Shown here piece after piece: positions 33,156-36,937 of a DNA stretch of 36,937 nt. Position numbers and translations under genes: made by a program. Positions within the stretch are counted from its first letter, which is position 1; every line of letters begins with the position of its first letter. Below the pieces are notes generated by a model. The model did not search any database and had not been told where the DNA came from. It saw only the letters and a program-made list of their open reading frames with translations. Source of the DNA: Mesorhizobium sp. dw_380 (GTDB lineage: Bacteria; Pseudomonadota; Alphaproteobacteria; Rhizobiales; Rhizobiaceae); contig NZ_JAFFIW010000051.1 in assembly GCF_018588885.1 (NCBI RefSeq), positions 1-36,937 on the forward strand, read 5' to 3'.

Positions 33156-35408
33156 CTACCCGAACTTCCCCGTCCTCGGGAATCCCTTCGGCACCATGCG
33201 GCCTGCCGACGCCCGGGCGCCGATCCATTCGGCCAGTTCCTCGCGCGACCTTGTGAAGGTGCGGTCGGCCGAGTCCTGCCAGGACAGGCCGGTCTCCAAC
33301 GTGAACGGCTTGAGATCGAGCAGGCCGCCATCCTTGTATTTCTGCAGCCGCACACCCTTGCCGCGACCCATTTCCGGAATTTCGGAAAGCGCGAACACCA
33401 GCATCTTACGGTTCTCGCCCACGATGGCGAGGTGATCGCCGCTGACCGGCACACAGCGCTTGGCCTCGTCCGGCGCCTTGACGTTCATCACCTGCTTGCC
33501 CTTGCGGGTGTTGGCGACCACTTCCTCCTCCGGCACGATGAAACCGTTGGCGTCGTACGAAGCCAGCAGCAGCTTGCGCTTCGGATCGTGGACGAAGGCG
33601 GTCACGATGTCCTGGTCATTGTCCATGTCGACGATGATGCGGATCGGCTCGCCATGGCCGCGCCCGCCCGGCAGCCGGTCGGCACCTATGGTGTAGAACT
33701 TGCCGCCGGTGGTGAAGACCAGCACCTTGTCGGTGGTCTGGGCGTGGAAGGCGAGCTTGAGGCTGTCGCCTTCCTTGAAGGTCAAGGTCGACAGATCGGC
33801 CAGATGGCCCTTCATCGCCCGCAGCCAGCCCTTTTCCGAAACCACCACGGTGACCGGCTCGCGCTCGATCATGGCGTGGGCGATGTCGGTCAGGTCGTGC
33901 TCGGGCGCATCGGCAAACTGGGTGCGGCGCTTGCCGAGCTCGGTCTCCGGGCCGAACTTGTCGCGGATGCTGGTCACTTCCCACTTGATCGTCGACCATT
34001 GCTTGGCCTCGGAAGCCAGCAAGGCCTCGATCTGTTTCTTCTCGGTGGTGAGGCCGTCGAATTCCTTGCGGATCTCGAATTCTTCCAGCTTGCGCAAGGC
34101 GCGCAGGCGCATGTTGAGGATGGCTTCGGCCTGGGTATCGGTGAGCGACCAGCGCGCCATCATCACCTGCTTGGGCTCGTCCTCCTCGCGGATGATCTTG
34201 ATCACCTCGTCGATGTTGAGATAGGCGATCAGGTAGCCGGCCAGGATCTCCAGCCGTCTTTCGATCTCGCCAAGGCGATGCTTCGAGCGGCGGACGAGCA
34301 CGTCGCGGCGATGATCGAGCCATTCCTGCAGCACGCCCTTCAGCGACAGGACGTTGGGCACCTTGCCGCGCGACAGCACGTTCATGTTGAGCGGAAAACG
34401 GCTTTCAAGCTCGGTCAGCTTGAACAGCGATTCCATCAGGATGCCAGGATCGACCGAACGGCTCTTGGGCACCAGCACGACGCGGATGTCTTCAGCACTT
34501 TCATCCCTGATATCCTCGAGCAGCGGCAGCTTGCGCGCCATCAACAGCTCGGCGATCTTTTCGATCAGCCGCGCCTTCTGCACGCCATAGGGGATTTCGG
34601 TGACGACGATGCTCCAGGTGCCCCTGCCCTGATCCTCCTGGCTCCACTTCGAGCGGACACGGAAGCCGCCGCGGCCAGTCTCGTAGGCTTCGAGGATGGA
34701 GGCGCGGCTATCGACGATGATGCCGCCGGTCGGGAAATCCGGGCCCTGGACAAAATCCATCAGTTTGGCCACCGGCGCGTCGCGATGCTCGATCAGGTGC
34801 AGTGCCGCGTCGCAAAGCTCGGCCGCATTGTGCGGCGGGATCGATGTTGCCATGCCCACTGCAATGCCCGACGAACCGTTGGCCAGCAGATTTGGGAAGG
34901 CGCCGGGGAGCACCACCGGCTCCTCGTCCTCTTCATTGTAGGTCGGGCGATAGTCGACGGCATCCTCGGTGATTCCTGCAAGCAGCTCGGTCGCCACATC
35001 GGTCATGCGCGCTTCGGTGTAGCGCATAGCGGCGGCGTTATCGCCGTCGATGTTGCCGAAATTGCCCTGCCCATCGACCAAGGGATAGCGCATCGAAAAA
35101 TCCTGCGCCAGCCGGACCAGCGCATCGTAGATCGACTGGTCGCCATGCGGATGGAACTTGCCCATCACCTCGCCGACGATACGCGCACATTTGGCGAAAC
35201 CCTGGTCGGGATTGAGCCTCAAGAGCCGCATGGCGTGCATGATGCGGCGGTGGACCGGCTTCAGTCCGTCGCGAACGTCGGGCAGCGCCCGGTGCATGAT
35301 GGTCGACAGCGCATAGGCGAGATAGCGCTCTTCCAGCGCCTTCTTCAGATCGACCGGTTCGATATGATCGCCGCCACCATTCTCAGGCGGCAAAAGCCTT
35401 TTTCCCAT
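33156..35408 (-). CDS. parC: DNA topoisomerase IV subunit A
   Basis: Together with ParE, unlinks daughter chromosomes. The 750-residue protein has the N-terminal breakage-reunion domain with catalytic Tyr130 (AAAMRYTEARMT) and the quinolone-site region HPHGDQSIYDALVRL (86-100), where Ser92 and Asp95 match the usual sensitive-type Ser and acidic residue positions. The C-terminal part (from about residue 500) has the pinwheel repeats. It lacks the GyrA-box, in line with ParC rather than GyrA. Start ATG 35408; the gene is divergent from the secreted unknown gene. Confidence 0.95.
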   Translation of the reverse strand: MGKRLLPPENGGGDHIEPVDLKKALEERYLAYALSTIMHRALPDVRDGLKPVHRRIMHAMRLLRLNPDQGFAKCARIVGEVMGKFHPHGDQSIYDALVRLAQDFSMRYPLVDGQGNFGNIDGDNAAAMRYTEARMTDVATELLAGITEDAVDYRPTYNEEDEEPVVLPGAFPNLLANGSSGIAVGMATSIPPHNAAELCDAALHLIEHRDAPVAKLMDFVQGPDFPTGGIIVDSRASILEAYETGRGGFRVRSKWSQEDQGRGTWSIVVTEIPYGVQKARLIEKIAELLMARKLPLLEDIRDESAEDIRVVLVPKSRSVDPGILMESLFKLTELESRFPLNMNVLSRGKVPNVLSLKGVLQEWLDHRRDVLVRRSKHRLGEIERRLEILAGYLIAYLNIDEVIKIIREEDEPKQVMMARWSLTDTQAEAILNMRLRALRKLEEFEIRKEFDGLTTEKKQIEALLASEAKQWSTIKWEVTSIRDKFGPETELGKRRTQFADAPEHDLTDIAHAMIEREPVTVVVSEKGWLRAMKGHLADLSTLTFKEGDSLKLAFHAQTTDKVLVFTTGGKFYTIGADRLPGGRGHGEPIRIIVDMDNDQDIVTAFVHDPKRKLLLASYDANGFIVPEEEVVANTRKGKQVMNVKAPDEAKRCVPVSGDHLAIVGENRKMLVFALSEIPEMGRGKGVRLQKYKDGGLLDLKPFTLETGLSWQDSADRTFTRSREELAEWIGARASAGRMVPKGFPRTGKFG

Positions 35409-35734
35409 GGGCTGGGACTAGCCGAGCGGGTGATTCGCGGCAAGAGGCAGGCGGATATACCGCCGCTTCTGCAACATCAAACCATACGCAGGCGGATGCC
35501 GGCCAACATCAGCCTGTTACATCCAGCCACTATGGCCAAGCGCGGTGACATCCGGCAATCGGTCATTCATGACAAATTCACCGGTTTGCGCATAGACGGT
35601 GGGGTCGAATTGCCTTTCACCGTGATTTTTGACCATTGTGCCGGCACGCGCCTTTTTCCGGTCCAGTTCGTCACGGAATGGTGATGACGCAAAGAATTGA
35701 AAAACAATTTCAGGACACTCTCAGGGACCTAGCG
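35409..35734. other. Divergent upstream region of parC and the secreted unknown gene
   Basis: These 326 bases hold no gene I can support. A 5-bp inverted repeat GGCGGatataCCGCC (35450-35464) lies 42 bases upstream of the parC start and may belong to its promoter. A 50-codon frame (35532-35684) has no Shine-Dalgarno and is probably chance. AGGGAC before ATG 35735 serves the gene to the right. Confidence 0.4.
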
Positions 35735-36925
35735 ATGACAATCAAACGCTCAACTCTCAGCAAATTCGCTTTTTCGACCTTTTTGCTCACGCTACCGCTG
35801 AACGCGGCCCTCGCCCAGGACGCCGCGGTTGCCGACCGGCTGAAGGCAGCGCTCGCGGCCCAGGGCGTCGACATCTCCTGGACCGGCGTGACCGGCGACA
35901 ACACCAGCATGGTGCTGCAGGGCGTGTCCATCAAACCGGCGGCGGAAAAGGAAGCCCTGCCGATCGGCGACGTCAAGCTCGAGGGCGTGACCGAGGCCAA
36001 TGGCGGCTATGACATCGGCACCGTCTCGACCTCGGCCTTCGAACACAGCAAGGACGGCGTCACCCTCAATCTCAGCCCCTTCGTCATCCACGACATGACG
36101 GTTCCGGCCGATGGCACAACCGGCCCGCTGGGCTCGCTGATGATGTACAAGTCCGCCGAACTCTCCAACCTGACGGTCAAGGTCGCCGACAAGACCGCCT
36201 TCTCGGTGGACGGGCTGGCCATCCAGATCACACCGCCCGCGGACGGCAAGGCGATGGAATTCACCGGCACCACCGAGAAATTCAACGCGGACCTGACACT
36301 GGTCGATGATCCCAAGTCGAAGGAAGTCATCAACGCGCTCGGCTACCAGAATATCTCGGGCAATCTCGAAATGGCCGGCACCTGGCAGCCCTCGGATGGC
36401 AAGATCGAACTGTCGAAATACGACATTTCCGTCGAGAATGCCGGAACGCTCGGCATGACCTTCGACCTCGGCGGCTACACGATGGACTTCGTCAAGTCGC
36501 TGCAGGAGATGCAGAAGAAGATGGCGGCGCAGCCCGAAGGCGCCGACAATTCCGCGCAGGGCATGGCCATGCTCGGCCTGTTGCAGCAGCTGTCGTTCAA
36601 CAGCGCCTCGATCCGCTTCGACGACGACTCGCTGACCGGCAAGGTCCTGGATTATGTCGGCAAGCAGCAAGGCATGTCCGGCAAGGACATCGCCAACCAG
36701 GCCAAGGCGATCGTGCCGTTCGGCATGGCGCAGCTCAACAATCCGGAGCTGACGGCGCAGGTGACGGCTGCGGTCAGCAAATATCTCGACGATCCGAAGA
36801 GCCTCGAAATCTCGGCCGAGCCGCCGGCATCGGTGCCGTTCGCGCTGATCATGGCGGGCGCGATGTCCAACCCGCTGGACCTGCCGAAGACACTGGGTGT
36901 CAGCGTCAAGGCGAACGAGGACTGA
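35735..36925 (+). CDS. Secreted hypothetical protein of 396 residues
   Basis: I do not recognise the family. A signal peptide (about residues 1-28, cleavage after NAALA) sends it to the periplasm. The mature part is rich in beta-strand patterns and has repeats of the type aspartate-glycine turn plus strand (GVTLNLSPFVIHDM, AELSNLTVKVADKTAFSVDG, LTLVDDPKS), then a helical part (MQKKMAAQPEGADNSAQGMA). There is no cysteine, transmembrane helix or anchor in the mature part. The ATG at 35735 has AGGGAC nine bases upstream; earlier in-frame starts do not begin a signal peptide. It ends 12 bases before the window edge. Confidence 0.75.
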   Translation: MTIKRSTLSKFAFSTFLLTLPLNAALAQDAAVADRLKAALAAQGVDISWTGVTGDNTSMVLQGVSIKPAAEKEALPIGDVKLEGVTEANGGYDIGTVSTSAFEHSKDGVTLNLSPFVIHDMTVPADGTTGPLGSLMMYKSAELSNLTVKVADKTAFSVDGLAIQITPPADGKAMEFTGTTEKFNADLTLVDDPKSKEVINALGYQNISGNLEMAGTWQPSDGKIELSKYDISVENAGTLGMTFDLGGYTMDFVKSLQEMQKKMAAQPEGADNSAQGMAMLGLLQQLSFNSASIRFDDDSLTGKVLDYVGKQQGMSGKDIANQAKAIVPFGMAQLNNPELTAQVTAAVSKYLDDPKSLEISAEPPASVPFALIMAGAMSNPLDLPKTLGVSVKANED

Positions 36926-36937
36926 TCGAAGTTAGCT

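Noticed and set aside
33432..35684. A 750-codon open frame on the plus strand opposite parC
   Set aside because: It is a GC-driven mirror of the parC coding frame. parC has full family motifs; the plus-strand product is rich in His, Asp, Gly and Arg with no domain.
35532..35684. A 50-codon frame before the last gene
   Set aside because: No Shine-Dalgarno, no recognisable motif, and it overlaps the region expected to hold promoters.

Overview
The window looks like chromosomal DNA of a GC-rich alphaproteobacterium of the Hyphomicrobiales, most likely Mesorhizobium or a close relative. This is inferred from gene content (LdtR/L,D-transpeptidase pair, DUF982, DUF2066, aspartate/glutamate leucyltransferase, GT90, OpgC), from gene order (glyA-nrdR-ribD-ribE-ribH-nusB) and from two families of palindromic intergenic repeats. 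No tRNA, rRNA, CRISPR array, insertion sequence, integrase or phage gene was seen.

Layout. Positions 1-2353 hold part of an intergenic repeat, an osmoprotectant-type ABC substrate-binding protein and an MFS transporter. Positions 2350-8291 form a minus-strand block with riboflavin synthesis at its centre: glyA, a secreted unknown protein, a GlpM-like membrane protein, nrdR, ribD, ribE, an orphan antitoxin-like gene, ribH, nusB and the MFS gene. The genes from nrdR to the MFS gene are tightly packed, with several 1-4 base overlaps. Positions 8493-13082 carry a CPA1 Na+/H+ antiporter, an L,D-transpeptidase, its probable regulator LdtR and a small membrane protein. They are followed by a 3-hydroxyisobutyryl-CoA hydrolase-like gene, a divergent DUF2066 gene and hemB.

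Positions 16264-29074 look like an accessory block set into an otherwise conserved order. It starts with a decayed glyoxalase fragment directly after hemB, then a RibD/DHFR-like reductase, ppk2, an aldo/keto reductase, a GT90 glycosyltransferase, a 48-residue charged protein, DUF982, a divergent GntR/MFS pair, a DUF423 protein, a LacI regulator facing two tandem small paralogous genes, OpgC, a serine hydrolase and a SthA-like flavoprotein. Positions 29294-36925 return to housekeeping content: RDD protein, bpt, a DMT exporter, an AI-2E family permease, parC and a secreted unknown protein that continues almost to the window end.

The most notable unit is 23961-25550. A LacI-family regulator is divergent from two tandem genes for roughly 47-residue arginine-rich paralogous proteins that I cannot assign to a family. 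Three identical 14-bp operator-like sites sit exactly where they could control the regulator and both small genes: one overlaps the probable start of the small-gene transcript, one overlaps the probable lacI -35 element, and one lies just ahead of the second small gene. That second copy is frameshifted at an AAAA run. A second well-defined regulatory unit is the GntR/MFS intergenic region, with four GGTATC half-sites.
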